Made by a program: the position numbers and the translations under genes. Source: Scylla paramamosain (lineage: Eukaryota > Arthropoda > Malacostraca > Decapoda > Portunidae). From it: DNA of 64,000 nucleotides. Positions 12,151-26,289 of this stretch are shown here, piece by piece. Position 1 is the first letter of the stretch. Every line of letters begins with the position of its first letter. The notes below the pieces were generated by a model. That model had not been told where the DNA came from. It saw nothing but the letters and a program-made list of their open reading frames with translations, and made no database searches. The stretch is taken from positions 9,874,501 to 9,938,500 of the forward strand of contig NC_087185.1 of NCBI RefSeq assembly GCF_035594125.1, read 5' to 3'.

Positions 12151-14292
12151 CGCATGCAATTTGGGGTTTTGGTAACTAAGAATGTGAAAAGCACTCAAAA
12201 TACACGCATTTAGTAAGGTTGTTCTGTTTCTCAATTAAGATTGTTATTCATGAGTTTCAGCATTTTGGTACCTAGGAAATCTCTCCATATACACGAGTTT
12301 TTGCGTTTCTTGCTTTGTGTTTTTTTTTTTTTTTTGAACTATAAAACACTCATTATACACTTTTCTTGTAATGTACTTTTGTTTCTCAACATAGAGTGCT
12401 TTGCATTAATTTTCGTGTTTTTTGTAGGTAAAAGGCTCAAAAACACTCAAAATATACCTTTTTGGTAACGTTTTTCTATTTCTTGATATTGCTTGGTTTC
12501 CATCCGTTTTAACGTTTTTCTACGTAAAACACTGAGAAGACACGTTTTCAGTAACTTTGTTTTGGATTCCCATATAGAGTGAGTTCCTTATTATTTATCG
12601 TTTTGGTGCCTAACATGCTAAAAAAACACTCAAAAATTAGATTTCTGGTAAGGTCATATAATTTTCTCATATTGGAGGCTTTGCATGCACTTTAGGGTTT
12701 AGTACATAACAGTCCGAAAAAAAAGCTGAAATTTACTTTTTTGATAATATTCTTTTATCACATAATTGCCCTGAATTTTCCCAGAATTTTGGCATCTCGG
12801 TACTTATGAAAATGAATAACCAAAAAAAAAAACTTTTATTTTTTAATTTTTTTATTTTCTAAATAAAACTGTTATTTGTCGGTTTTAGCTTTTTGGTACT
12901 TGAGGAACTTAAAAAAAACACTCATAATACACGTTTCTCGTAATGTCCTTTTTGTTTCCCAAACATAATGTTCTTTGAATGTACTTAAGCGTTTTTATAG
13001 ATAACATGTTAATGTCATTCTGTTTCTCTATAAAGTTTGTTTTGAATACGTTTTAGCTGTTTGGTATATAAGGGGTTAAAAAACACTTAAAGGCAAATTC
13101 TTCGTAAAAGTTTGTTTTATTCCCATGTAATGTGATCGTTCTGCTTTTTATTGCTTTGTTGCATATCACGCTGAAAAATTCTCAAAAGACACTTTTCTGG
13201 TAATGTCATTTTTTTTTTCCCGCATGAAGCTAGTTTCGCATGTAATTTGGCATTTTCTTAACTAAGAATGTGAAAACACTCAAAATGCACAATTTGGTAA
13301 GGTAGTTCTGTTTAACGATAAAAAGTTTTATTCGTGCATTTATTCATTTTGGTATGTAAGAAGTTTCTCTATATACACGAGTTTTTGCGTTTATTGCCTT
13401 GTGGTTCTTTTAAAACTATAAAACACTCATTATACACGTTTCTCGTAATGTCCTTTTGTTTCCTAATATAGAGTGCTTTACATCCATTTTTTGCATTTTT
13501 TGTAGGTAACAATTTCAAAAACACTCAAAATATATCTTTTTGGTAATGTTATTCTATTTCTTCATATTGGATGGTTTGTATCTGCTTTAGCGTTTTTCTA
13601 CGTAAAACACTGAAAAGACACGTTTTCAGTAATTTTCTTTTGGATTCACATATTGACTGACTTCCATATTATTCATCGTTTTGGTGCCTAACATGCTGTA
13701 AAACACTGAAAAGACAGGTTTCTGGTTTCGTGTAACTTCCCTATATAGGTAGCTTTGCATGCACTTTAGGGTTTGGTACATAACAATCCGAAAAAAAAAG
13801 CTATTATTAACTTTTATGATAATGTTTTTTTTTCCACAGAAATTCCCTGAATTTTGGCAAATTTTTGGCATCTCGATACCTCTGAAGATGAATAACAAAA
13901 AAAAAAAAACATTTTTTAATTTTTTTCTTTATTTTTTTTTTCTAAAGCGTGTTATATGTGGGTTTTAGCTTTTTGGTACTGAAGGAACTAAAAAATCACT
14001 CATAATATACGTTTCTCGTAATGTTCTTTCGTTTCCCAAACATAAGGTTCTTTGCATGTATTTAAGCGTTTTTATAGATAACATGATCAAAAACACTCAA
14101 AATACATGTATTTGGTAATATTATTCTGTTTCTCCAAAAAATGTATTTTGCATGCGTTTTAGCGTTTTGGTATGTAAGCTCAAAAACAATTAAAGGCAAG
14201 TTCTTAGTAAAATTTGGTTTTATTCCCATGTAATGTGATTGCCCTAGCTTTTAGTGGTTTATTGCGTAACACGCTCAAAAACACTGAAAAGA

Positions 14293-14745
14293 CATGCAAA
14301 GCCTCCCTTATGAGGAAATTAAAGGCCTTACCAGAAATCTGTCATTTGAGTTTTTTTCAGCATGTTAGGCACCAAAACGATAAATAATAAGGAACTCACT
14401 CTATGTGGGAATCCAATAGAAAATTACTGAAAACTTGTCTTCTCAGTGTTTTACGTAGAAAAACGCTAAAACTGATACAAACCAACCAATATCAATAAGG
14501 AGAAAAGCATTACCAAAAAATGTATATTTAGAGTGTTTTTGAGCTTGTTTCCTACAAAAAAACACGAAAATGGATACAAAGCACTCTATATTGGGAAACA
14601 AAGGGACATTGCAAGAAAAGTGTATAATTAATCTTTTATAGTTGAAAAAAACCACAAGGCAAAAAACGCAAAAATTCGTGTATATGCTGAAACTCATGAA
14701 TAACACTTTTAACTGAGAAACAGAGCAACCTTACTAAATGCGTGT
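14293..14745 (-). repeat. Inverted ten-mer segment, copy 1
   Basis: The satellite switches to minus orientation from CATGCAAAGCCTCC to TACTAAATGCGTGT. Read on the minus strand it holds the end of c'', then d'', e'', a' and b'. The left junction lies in b'' after AAAAACACTGAAAAGA; the right junction continues as TCAAAAACACTAAAAGGCAAG of a''. The d'' block is about 30 bp shorter than in the second copy. Confidence 0.88.
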
Positions 14746-17616
14746 CAAAAACACTAAAAGGCAAGTTATTCGTAAAACTTGGTTTTATTCCCATGTATTG
14801 TGATTGCCCTGCTTTTTAGTGGTTTATTGCCTAACACACTCAAAAACACACAGACACTTTTCTGATAATGTCATTTTTTTTCCCACATAAAACTAGTTTC
14901 GCATGGAATTTGGGGTTTTGGTAACTAAGAATGTAAAAAAACACTCAAAATACACGCTCTTAGTAAGGTTGTTCTGTTTCTTGATTAAGAGTGTTATTCA
15001 TGAATTTCAGTATTTTGGTATCTTAGAAACTTCTCCATACAGTCGAGTTTTTGCGTTTTTTGCCTTGTGATTCTGGTGAAACTATAAAACACTCATTATA
15101 CACGTTTCTCGTTATATCCTTTTTTTTCCTTATATAGAGTGCTTTGCATCCATTTTCGTGTTTTTTTTTATGTAACAAGCTCAAAAACACCCAAAATATA
15201 TTTTTTTGGTAATGTTATTCTGTTTCTTCATATTGGTTGGTTTGCATCCGTTTTAGCGTTTTTCTACGTAAATCTTTTAAAAGACACGTTTCCAGTAATT
15301 TTGTTTTGGATATCCATAAAGAGTGACTTTCATATTATTTATCGTTTTGGTGCCTAACTCGCTTTTTGGTTCCTTTTGCTTCCCAATATAGAGTGCTTTC
15401 CATCCATTTTCGCGTTTTTTGTAGGTAACAATTTCAAAAATACTCAAAATATACGTTTTTGGTAATGTTATTCTATTTCTTCATTTTGGTTGGTTTGCAT
15501 CCATTTTAGCGTTTTCTTCGTAACACACCGAAAAGACACGTTTTCAGTAATTTTGTTTTGAATTCCCATATAGATTGAGTTCCTTGGGTTTTATTGTGTT
15601 TGTTCCTAACATGCTGAAAAACACTCATAAGACAGTTTTCTGGCAAAGACGTTTAATTTCCCCATATACGTGGCTTTGCATCCACTTTAGGGGTTTGGTA
15701 CATAACAGTCCGAAAAAAAAGCTAAATTTAACTTTTTTGATAATGTTCTTATTTCATATAATTTCCTGAACTTTGCCCGAATTTTGGCACCTCGTTACCT
15801 GTGAAGATGAATAAGAATGAAAAAAGAATGTATTTTTTTATTCATTTATTTTTTTTCCCCTCAATAAAGAGTGTAATTTGTGGCTTTTAGCTTTTTCGTA
15901 CTTAATGAACTTAAAAACATTCATAATACACGTTTTCGTAATGCCCTTTCATTTGTAGGTAACAAGCTCAAAAACACTCAAAATATACCTTTTTAGTAAC
16001 GTTTTTCTATTACTTGATATTGGTTGTTTTGCATCCGTTTTAGCGTTTTTCTATGTAAAACACTGAGAAGACACATTTTCAGTAACTTTGTTTTGGATCC
16101 ATATATAGTGAGTTCCTTATTATATATCGTTTTGGTGTCTAACATGCTAAAAAACACTCAAAACACAGATTTCTGGTAAGGTCGTTTAATTTCCTCATAT
16201 AGGAGGCTTTGCATGCACTTTAGGGTTTCGTACATAAGAGTCCGAAAAAAAAGCTGAAATTAACTTTTTGATAATATTCTTTTATCATATGATTGCCCTG
16301 ATTTTTCCCAGAATTTTGGCATCTCGGTACCTATGAATATGAATAAAAAAAAAAAAAATTTTTTTTTCTAAATAAAGAGTGTTATTTGTGGGTTTAAGCT
16401 CTTTGGTACTTAAGGAACTTAAAAAAAAACACTCATAATACACGTTTCTCGTAATGTCCTTTTGTTTCCCAAACATAATGTTCTTTACATGTATTTAAGC
16501 GTTTTTATAGATAACATGATGAAAAACACTCAAAATACATGTTTTTGGTAATGTTATTCTGTTTCTCCATAAAGTTTGTTTTGCATGCGTTTTAGCGGTT
16601 TGGTATATAAGGAGCTCAAAAACACTTAAAGGCAAGGTTTTGGTATAAATTGGTGTTATTCCAATGTAATATGATTGCCCTTCTTTTTAGTGCTTTATTG
16701 CCTATCACGTTCAAAAACACTTAAAAGACATTTTTCTGGTAATGTCATTTTTTTCTCACATAAAGGTTGTTTCGCATGCAATTTGAGGTTTTGGTAAATA
16801 AGAATGTGAAAAGCACTCAAAATACACGCAATTAGTAAGGTTGTTCTGTTTCTCAATTAAGAATGTTATTCATGAGTTTCATCATTTTGGTATCTAGAAG
16901 CCTTCTCCATATACACGAGCTGTTGTGTTTTTTGCCTTTTGGTTCTTTTGAACTATAAAAAAAACTCATTATACACTTTTCTTGCAAAGTCCTTTTGTTT
17001 CCTAATATAGAGTGCTTTGCATCAATTTTCGCGTATTTTGTAGGTAACAAGCTCAAAACACTCTAAATATACCTTTTTGGTAATGTTTTCTATTTCTTGA
17101 TATTGGGTGGTTTGCATCCGTTTTAGCGTTTTTCTACGTAAAACAGAAAAAAAAACACGTTTTCAGCAATTTTGTTTTGGATTTTCATATAGAGTGAGTT
17201 CCTTATTATTTATCGTTTTGGTGCCTAACATGCTGGAAAACATTCAAAAAACAGATTTCTGGTAAGGTCGTTTAATTTCCTCATATAGGAGGCTTTGGAT
17301 GCACTTTAGGGTTTGGTACATAAGAGTCCGAAAAAAAAGCTAAAATTAACTTCTTTGATAATTTTCTTTTATCATATAATAGCTCTGAATTTTCGCAATA
17401 TTTTAGCATCTCGGTACCTATGAAGATAAATAAAAAAAAAATCCTATTTTTTCTTCATAAAATGTATTTTGCATGCGTTTTAGCGCTTTGGTATGTAAGG
17501 AGCTCAAAGACACTTAAAGGAAAGTTTTTGGTAAAATTTGGTTTTATTCCCATGTAATGTGATTGCCCTTCCTTTTAGTGCTTAATTGCGTAACACGCTC
17601 AAAAACACTCAAAAGA
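14746..17616 (+). repeat. Ten-mer array, plus orientation, between the inverted segments
   Basis: Units begin near 15250, 15503, 16037 and 17120 and are heavily rearranged. At about 15358 a b' monomer jumps to d''. At about 15950 d' jumps to e'', giving a c'-to-c' spacing of only 531 bp (15788 to 16319), another half-unit deletion. At about 17452 c' jumps to a'', losing d' and e'. The stretch at 15503-15900 shares the TTGGGTTTTAT and TTTGCCCGAATTTTGGCACC variants with 10235-10680. Confidence 0.85.
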
Positions 17617-18099
17617 CATGCAAGGCCTCGCGTATGAGGAAATTAAAGACCTTACCAGAAATATGTATTTTGAGTGTTTTTCAGCATGTTATGCACCAAA
17701 ACGATAAATAATAAGGAACTCACTCTATGTGGGAATCCAAAAGAAAATTACTGAAAACGTGTCTTCTCAGTGTTTTACGTAGAAAAACGCTAAAACTGAT
17801 GGAAACCAACCAATATCAAGAAGCAGAAAAACATTACCAAAAATGTATATTTTGAGTGTTTTTGTGCTTGTTACCTACAAAAAAACGCAAAAATCGATAG
17901 AAAGCACTCTATATTGGAAAACAAAGGGACATTGCGAGAAAAGTGTATAATGAATGTTTTATAGTTTAAAAAAAAAAAAAACACAAAGGAAAAAACGCAA
18001 AAACTCGTGTATATGGAGAAGTTTCCTAGATACCAAAATGCAGAAACTCATGAATAACACTCTTAATTGAGAAACAGAAGAACCTTACTAAATGCGTGT
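17617..18099 (-). repeat. Inverted ten-mer segment, copy 2
   Basis: A second minus-oriented segment with the same two junctions as the segment starting at 14293: GACATGCAA..GCCTC on the left and AAATGCGTGTCAAAAACAC on the right. It also contains c'' end, d'', e'', a' and b' on the minus strand. Flanks resemble those of the first copy (the variant AAATGTATTTTGCATGCG upstream, the AAATCTTTTAAAAGACACG variant downstream), so the two appear to descend from one inversion later duplicated about 3.3 kb away. Confidence 0.87.
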
Positions 18100-20433
18100 C
18101 AAAAACACTAAAAGGCAAGTTCTTCGTAAAAGTTGGTTTTATTCCCATGTACTGTGATTGCCCTGCTTTTTAGTGCTTCATTGCCTAACACGCTCAAAAA
18201 CACTCAAAGTCACTTTTCTGGTAATGTTATTATTCTATTTTTTCATATTGTTTGGTTTGCATCCGTTTTAGCATTTTTCTACGTAAATCTTTTAAAAGAC
18301 ACGTTTTCAGTAATTTTGTTTTGGATTTCCATATAGAGTGACTTTATCTATCGTTGGTATGATGCCTAATATGCGGAAAAACACTCAAAAGACAGGTTTC
18401 TTGTAAAGTTGTTAAATTTTCCCAAATAGGTGGCTTTTGCCTACATTTTATAGTTTGATACATAACTTCGAAAAAAAGGTAAAATTAACTTTTTCGATAA
18501 TTTTCTTTTTTCCATATAATTTCCCTGAATTTTGGCAGTATTTTGGCATCTTGGTACCTATGAACATCAATAACAAAAAAATGAAAATGCCATTTTTTTA
18601 TTTATTTATTTATTTTTCTCTATAAAGAGTGTTATTTGTAGGTTTTGGTACTTAAGGAACTTAAAAACATTCATAATACACATTTCTCGTAATGTCCTTT
18701 CGTTTCCCAAATATAGGGATCTTTGCATGTATTTAAGCGTTTTTATAGGAAACATGATAAAAACTCTCAAAAACACTTGTTTTTGGTAATGTTATCCTGC
18801 TTCTCCATAAAGGAGTGTTTTGCATGCGTTTTAGAGATTTGGTATTTAAGGAGCTGAAAAACACTTCAAGGCAAGTTCTTGGTAAAAGTTGGTTTTATTC
18901 CAATGTAATATGATTGCCCTGCCTTTTAGTGCTTTATTGCCTAACACGCTCAAAAACACTCGAAAGACACTTCTGGTAATGTCATTTTTTCCCACATAAA
19001 GCTAGTTTAGCATGCTATTTGGGGTTTTGCTAAGTATGTGAAAAAATACAATATATAATGTGATTATTCTGCTTTTTAGTGCTTTGTTGCATATCACGCT
19101 CAAAAACACTCAAAAGACGCTTTTCTGATAATGTCATTTTTTTCCCACATAAAGCTTGTTTCGCATGTAATTTTGGATTTTCGTAACTAAGAATGTGAAA
19201 AACACTTAAAATACACACATTTCGTAAGGTAGTTCTGTTTCTCAATTAAAAGTGTTATTCATGAGTTTTACCATTTTGGTATATAAGAAACTTCTCTATA
19301 TACACGAGTTTTTGGGTTTTTTGTCTTGTGGTTCTTGTGAAACTATAAAACAATCATTATACACGTTTCTCTAAATGTCCTTTTGCTTCCCAATATAAAG
19401 TGCTTTTACATCCAATTTCGCGTTTTATATAGGTAAAAAGCTCAAAAACACTTTTTGGTAATGTTATTCTATTTCTTCATTTTCGTTGCTTTGCATCCGT
19501 TTTAGCGTTTTTTCTGCGTAAAACACTGAAAAGACACGTTTTCAGTAATTTTGTTTTTGATTCACATATTGACTGACTTCCATATTATTTATCGGTTTGG
19601 TGCCTAACATGCAGAAAAACACTGAAAACACAGGTTTCTGGTAAAGACGTTTAATTTCCTCATATAGGTCGCTTTGCATGCAGTTTAGGGTTTGGTAAAT
19701 AACAATCCGAAAAAAAAACTGTAATTAACTTTTTGACAATGTTCTTCTTTCCACATAAATTCCTTGAATTTTGGCAGAATTTTGGCATCTCGGTATTTAT
19801 GAAAATCAATGAAAAAAAAGGCTATTTTTTAAATTTATTTTTTCATTTTTTTTCTCTTTAAAGAGTGTTATTTGTGGGTTTTAACGTTTTGGTACTTAAG
19901 GAACTTAAAAACAGTCATAATACACGTTTCTCCTAATGTCCTTTCGTTTCCGAAAGATAGGGTTCTTTGCATGTATTTAAACGTTTTTATAGGTAACATG
20001 ATCAAAAACACATAAAACACATGTTTTTTTGTAATGTTTTTCTGCTTCTCCATAAAGGAGTGTTTTGCATGCGTTTTAGCGTTTTGGTATGTAAGGAGCT
20101 CAAAAACACATAATGGCAAGTTCTTGGTAAAAATGGCAAGTTCTTGGTAATAGTTGGTTTTATTCCCATGTAATGTGATTGCCCTGCTTTTTAGTGCTTT
20201 ATTGCCTAACACGCTCAAAAACACTCAAAAGACACTTCTGGTAATGTCATTTTTTTTCCACATAAAGCTAGTTTCGCATGCTATTTGGGATTTTGCTAAG
20301 AATGTAAAAAACACTGAAAATACACGCTTTTGGTAAGGTTGTTCTGTTTTTCAATTAAGATTGTTTTTCATGATTTTCAGCATTTTGGTATCTAAGAAAC
20401 TTCTTTATATACACGAGTTTTTGCGTTTTTTGC

Positions 20434-20470
20434 CTAGTGGTTCTTGTGAACCACAAGTTCTTTTGCTCGA
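20434..20470. repeat. Small hairpin-forming variant in d''
   Basis: The d'' block normally reads GTGGTTCTTGTGAAACTATA. Here it reads GTGGTTCTTGTGAACCAC followed by AAGTTCTTTTG, creating GTGGTTC / GAACCAC arms around TTGT and an overlapping CTTGTG / CACAAG pair. It is a short local inversion or template switch inside an otherwise ordinary unit. Confidence 0.55.
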
Positions 20471-23400
20471 AAATAATAAGACACTCATAATACACGTTTC
20501 TCGTAATATCCTTTTGTTTCCCAATAGGGAGTGCTTTGTATCCATTTTCACGTTTTTTGTAGGTAAGAAGCTCAAAAACACTCAAAACATACCTTTTTGG
20601 TAATGTTATTCTATTCTTTTTCATATTGGTTGGTTTTAGCGTTTTAGCGTTTTTCTACGTAAAACACCGAAAAGACACGTTTTCAGTAATTTTGTTTTGG
20701 ATTCCCATATAGAGTGACTTCCATGTTATTTATCGTTTTGGTGCCTAACATGCTGAAAAACACACATAAGACAGTTTTCTGGCAAAGGTGTTTGATTTCC
20801 TCATATAGGTGGTTTTGCATGCACTTTAGGGTTTGCTACATAACAGTCGAAAAAAAAAAGCTAAAATTAACTTTTTTGATAATGTTCTTATTTCACAAAA
20901 TTTCATGAATTTTGCCCGAATTTTGGCATCTCGGTACCTGTGAAGATGAATAAGAAAGAAAAAAAAAATATCGTATTTTTTAATTTATTTATTTATTTTT
21001 TCTCAATAGAGAATTATTTGTGGCTTTTAGCTTTTTCGTACTTAATGAATTTAAAAACACTTATAATACACGTTTCTCCTAATGTAATTTAGTTTCCCAT
21101 AAATAGGGTTATTTAAGCGTTTTATTGGTAACATGATCAAAAACACTCAAAATACATGTTTTTGGTAATGTTATTCTGTTTCTCCTTAAAGTGTGTTTTG
21201 CATGCATTTTAGCGTTTTGTTATATAAGGAGCTCAAAAACACTTAAAGGCAAGTTCTTGCTAAACATTGGTTTTATTACCATGTAATGTGATTGCCCTTC
21301 TTTTTATTGCTTTACTGCCTATCACGCTCAAAAACACTCAATAGACACTTTTCTGAAAATGTCATTTATTTTTACCACATAAAGCTGGTTTCGCAATCAA
21401 TTTGGGTTTTGGATAACTAAGAATGTGAAAAGCACTCAAAATACACGCATTTAGTAAGGTTGTTCTGTTTCTCAATTAAGAGTGTTATTCATGAGTTTCA
21501 GCATTTTGGTATCTAGGAAACTTCTCCATATACACGAGTTTTTGCGTTTTTTGCCTTGTGGTTCTTTTGAACTATAAAACATTCATTATACACTTTTCTC
21601 GCAATGTCCCTTTATTTCCCAATATAGAGTGCTTTGCATCAATTTTCGCGTTTTTTTTAAGGTAACAAGCTCAAAAACACTCAAAATGTACCTTTTTGGT
21701 AATGTTTTTCTATTTTTTGATATTGGTTGGTTTGCATCCGTTTTAGCGTTTTTCTACGTAAAATACTAAGAAGACACGTTTTAAGTAAGTTTTGTTTTGG
21801 ATTCCCATATTCAGTGAGTTCATTATTATTTATCGTTTTGGTGCCTAATATGCTGAAAAACACTCAAAAGACAGATTTCTGGTAAGGTCATTCAATTTTC
21901 TCATATAGGAGGCTTTGCATGCACTTTAGGGTTTGGTACATAAGTCCAAAAAAAAAGCAAAAATCAACTTTTTTGGTAATATTCTTTTATCATATAATTG
22001 CCCTGAATTTTCCCAGAATTTCGCCATCTCGGTACCTATGAAGATGAATGACAAAAAAAAAAAATATATATATTTTTTATATTTTTTATCTATTTATTTA
22101 TTTTCTAAATAAAGAGTGTTATTTGTGGGTTTTAGCTTTTTGGTACTTAAGGAACTTAAAAAATACTCATAATACACGTTTCTCGTAATGTCCTTTCGTT
22201 TCCCAAACATAAGGTTCTTTCTATGTATTTAAGCATTTTTATAGATAACATGATCAAAAACACTCAAAATATATTTTTTTGGTAATGTTATTCTGTTTCT
22301 CCATAAAGTGTGTTTTGCAGGCATTTTAGCGTTTTTGTATATAAGGAGCTCAAAAACACTTAAAGGCAAGTTCTTTGTAAAAGTTGGTTTTATTAGAATT
22401 TAATGTGATTCCCCTGCTTTTTAGTGCTTTATATCCTATCACACTCAAAAAAAAACTCGACACTTTTCTGGTAAATTTATTTTTTCCCTCATAAATCTGG
22501 TTTCGCATGCAATTTGGGGTTTTGGTAACTAAGAATGTGAAAAGCTCTCAAAATACACGCATTTAATAAGGTTGTTCTGTTTCTCAATTAGGAGTGTTAT
22601 TCATGAGTTTCAGCATTTTGGTATCTAAGAAACTTATCCATATATACTTTTTGCTTTTTTTGCCTTGTGGTTCTTGTGAAACCATAAAACACTCATTATA
22701 CACGTTTCTCGTAATGTCCTTTTGTTTCCCAATATAGAGTGCTTTGCATCCATTTTCGCGTTTTTTGTGGTTTACAGGCTCAAAAACACTCAAAATATAC
22801 CGTTTTGGTAATGTTATTCCATTTCTTCATATTGGTTGGTTTCCATCCGTTTTAGCGTTTTTCTACGTAAAACACCGAAAAGACACGTTTTCAGTAATTT
22901 TGTTTTGCATTCCCATATTGAGTGACTTCCATATTATTTATCCTTTTGATGCCTAACATGCTAAAAAAGAAAACCCTCAAAAGAGAGGTTTCTGGTAAAG
23001 TCGTGTAATTTCCCCATATAGGTGGCTTTGGATGCACTTTAGGGTTTGGTACATAACAGTCCGAAAAATAAAGAAGCTAAAATTAACTTTTTTGATAATG
23101 TTCTTTTTTCCACATAATTTCCCTGAATTTTGGCAGACTTTCGACATTTCAGTACCTATGAATATGAATAACAAAAAAGAAAAAAAAATTGTATTTTTTT
23201 TATTTTTTTCTCTCTATAAAGAGTGTTATTTGTGGCTTTTAGCTTTTTGGTACTTAAGAAACTTAAAAACACTTATAATACACGTTTCTCGTAATGTTTA
23301 TTTTCGTTTCTCAAACATGTATTTCTGTTTTTATAGGTAACATGATCAAAAACTCTCAAAATACATGTTTTTGGTAATGTTATTCTGTTTCTTAATAAAG

Positions 23401-26289
23401 GGTGTTTTGCATGCGTGTTAGCGTTTTTGTATATACGTAAGGAGCTAAAAAAAAATTAAAGGGAAGTTCTTGGTAAATATTGGTTTTATCCCTATGTAAT
23501 GTGATTGTCCTACTTTTTATGTTAGTAATTTTTTTCCCACATTTTTATCGCACAATATTTCGCATGCAATTTGGGGTTTTGGTAACTAAGAATGTGAAAA
23601 ATACCCAAAATATACTAATTTGGTAAGCTTTTTTTTTTTTTTATTCTTCGTAAAATTTGAATTTATTCCATTGTAATGTGATTGTTCTGCTTTTTAGTGC
23701 TTTGTTGCAAATAACGCTCAAAAACACTCAAAAGACACTTTTCTGGTAATGTCATTTATTTCCCACATAAAGCTAGTTTCGCATGTAATTTGGGATTTTC
23801 GTAACTAAGAATGTGAAAAACACTCAAAATACACACATTTTTTAAGGTAATTCTGTTTCTCGATTAAAAGTGTTATTCATGAGTTTCATCATTTTGGTAT
23901 CTAAGAAACTTCTCTAGGTACACGAGTTTTTGCCTTTTTTGCCTTTTGGTTCTTGTGGAACTATAAAACACTCATTATACACGTTTTCAGAATGTCCTTT
24001 TGTTTTGCAATACTTTGCATCCATTTTTGAATTTTTTTTAGGTAACAAGCTCAAAAACATTCAAAATATACATTTTTGGTAATGTTATTCTATTTCTTCA
24101 TATTGGTTGGTTTGCATCCTTTTTAGCGTTTTTTCTACGTAAAACACTGAAAAGACACGTTTTCAGTAATTTTGTTTTGGATTCCCATATTGAGTGACTT
24201 CCATGTTATTATCGTTTTGGTGCCTAACACTGAAAAACAATCAAAAGTAAGGTTTCTCGTAAAGTCGTTTAATTTCCTCATGTATGTGGCTTTGCATTCA
24301 CTTTAGAGTTTGGTACATAACATTCCCCCAAAAAAAGCTAAAATTAACTTTTTTGATAATATTCTTTTATCACATAATTGCCCAGAATTTTCACAGAATT
24401 TTGGCATCTCGGTACCTATGAAGATGAATAACAAAACAAAAAAAAACAAAAAAAAATACCGTTTCTTAATATATTTATTTATTTTTTAGTTTTTCGTTTT
24501 AGTTTTTTGGTTCTTAAGGAACTTAAAAACAATACACGTTTCTCGTAATGTCCTTTCGTTTCCCAAACATAGGGTTCTTTCCATGTATTTTCGCGTTTTT
24601 ATAGGTAGCATGATCCAAAACACTCAAAATACATGTTTTTGGTAATGTTATTCTAATTCTCAATAAAGGGTGTTTTGCATTTGTTTTAGCGTTTTGTTAT
24701 GTAAGGAGCTCAAAAAAACTTAAAGGCAAGTTCTTGGTAGAAGTTAGTTTCATTCCCATATAATGTTATTGCCCTGCTTTTTAGTGCTTTATTGCCTAAC
24801 ACGCTCAGAAATACCCAAAGTCACTTTACTGGTAATGTCATTTCTTACCAACATAAAGCTAGTTTTGCATGCAATTTGGGATTTTGGTAAATAAGAATGT
24901 GAAAAACACTCAAAATACACGCATTTCGAAAGGTTGTTATGTTTCTCATTTAAGAGTGTTATTCATGAGTACCAGCGTTTTGAAAACTAAGAAACTTCTC
25001 CATATATACGAGTTTTTGCGTTTTTTGCCTTGTGGTTCTTGTGAAACTAGAAAAAACTCATTATTCACGTTTCTCGTAATTTTTCTTTTTTTTCCCAATA
25101 TAGAGTGCTTTGCATCCTTTTTCGCGTTTTTTGTAGGTAACAATATTAAAAGCACTCAAAATATACGTTTTTGGTAATATTCTATTTCTTCATATCTGTT
25201 GGTTTGCATCCGTTTTAGCGTTTTTCTACCTAAAACACAGAAAAGACACGTTTTCAGTATTTTGTTTTAGATTCTCATATAGAGTGACTTCCATATTATT
25301 TATCGTTTTGATGCCTAACAAGCTGAGAATCACTCAAAAGACAGGTTTCTGGTAAAGTCGTTTTATTTCCTCATATAGGTGGCTTTGCATGCACTTTATT
25401 GGTTGGTAAATAACAGTCCGAAAAAAAAGCTAAAATTAACTTTTATCACATAATTGCCCTGATTTTTGCCAGAATTTTGGCATCTCGATACCTATCAAGA
25501 AGAATAAAAAAAATAAAAAAAATTTCTATTTTTCTATTTATTTATTTATTTATTTTTCTAAATAAAGAGTGTTACTTGTGGGTTTTAGCTTTTTGGTTCT
25601 TAAGGAACTTAAAAACACTCATAATACACGTTTGTCGTAATATCCTTTCCTTTGCCAAACATAAGGTTCTTTGCATGTATTTAAGCGTTTTTATAGATTA
25701 CATGATTAAAAAACACTCAATATACCTGTTGTTGGTAATGTTATTTTGTTTCTATATAAAGTGTGTTTTGCATGCGTTTTAGCGCATATAAGGAGCTGAA
25801 AAACACTTAAAGGCAAGTTCTTGGTAAACGTTGGTTTTATTCCATGTAATGTGATTGCCCTACTTTTTAGTGCTTTATTGACTAACACTCTCAAAAACAC
25901 TCAAAACACACTTTTCTGTTAATGTCATTTTTTTCCCCACATAAAGCTATATTTGCATGGAAATTTTTCTTTTAACTAAGAATGTGAAAAAAAAAACACT
26001 GAAAATACACGCATTTAGTAAGGTTGTTCTGTTTTTCAATTAAGAGTTTTATTCATGAGTTTCAGCATTTTGGTATCTAAGAAAATTCTCCTTATATACG
26101 AGTTTTTGTGTTTTTTGTCTTGTGGATCTTGTGAAACTATAAAACACTCATTATACACGTTTCTCGTAATGTCCTTTTGTTTCCCAATATAGAGTGCTTT
26201 GCATGCATTTTCGCGTTTTTTGTAGGTAACAAATTCAAAAACACTCAAAATATACCTTTTTGGTGATGTATTTCTATTTCTTCGTATTG

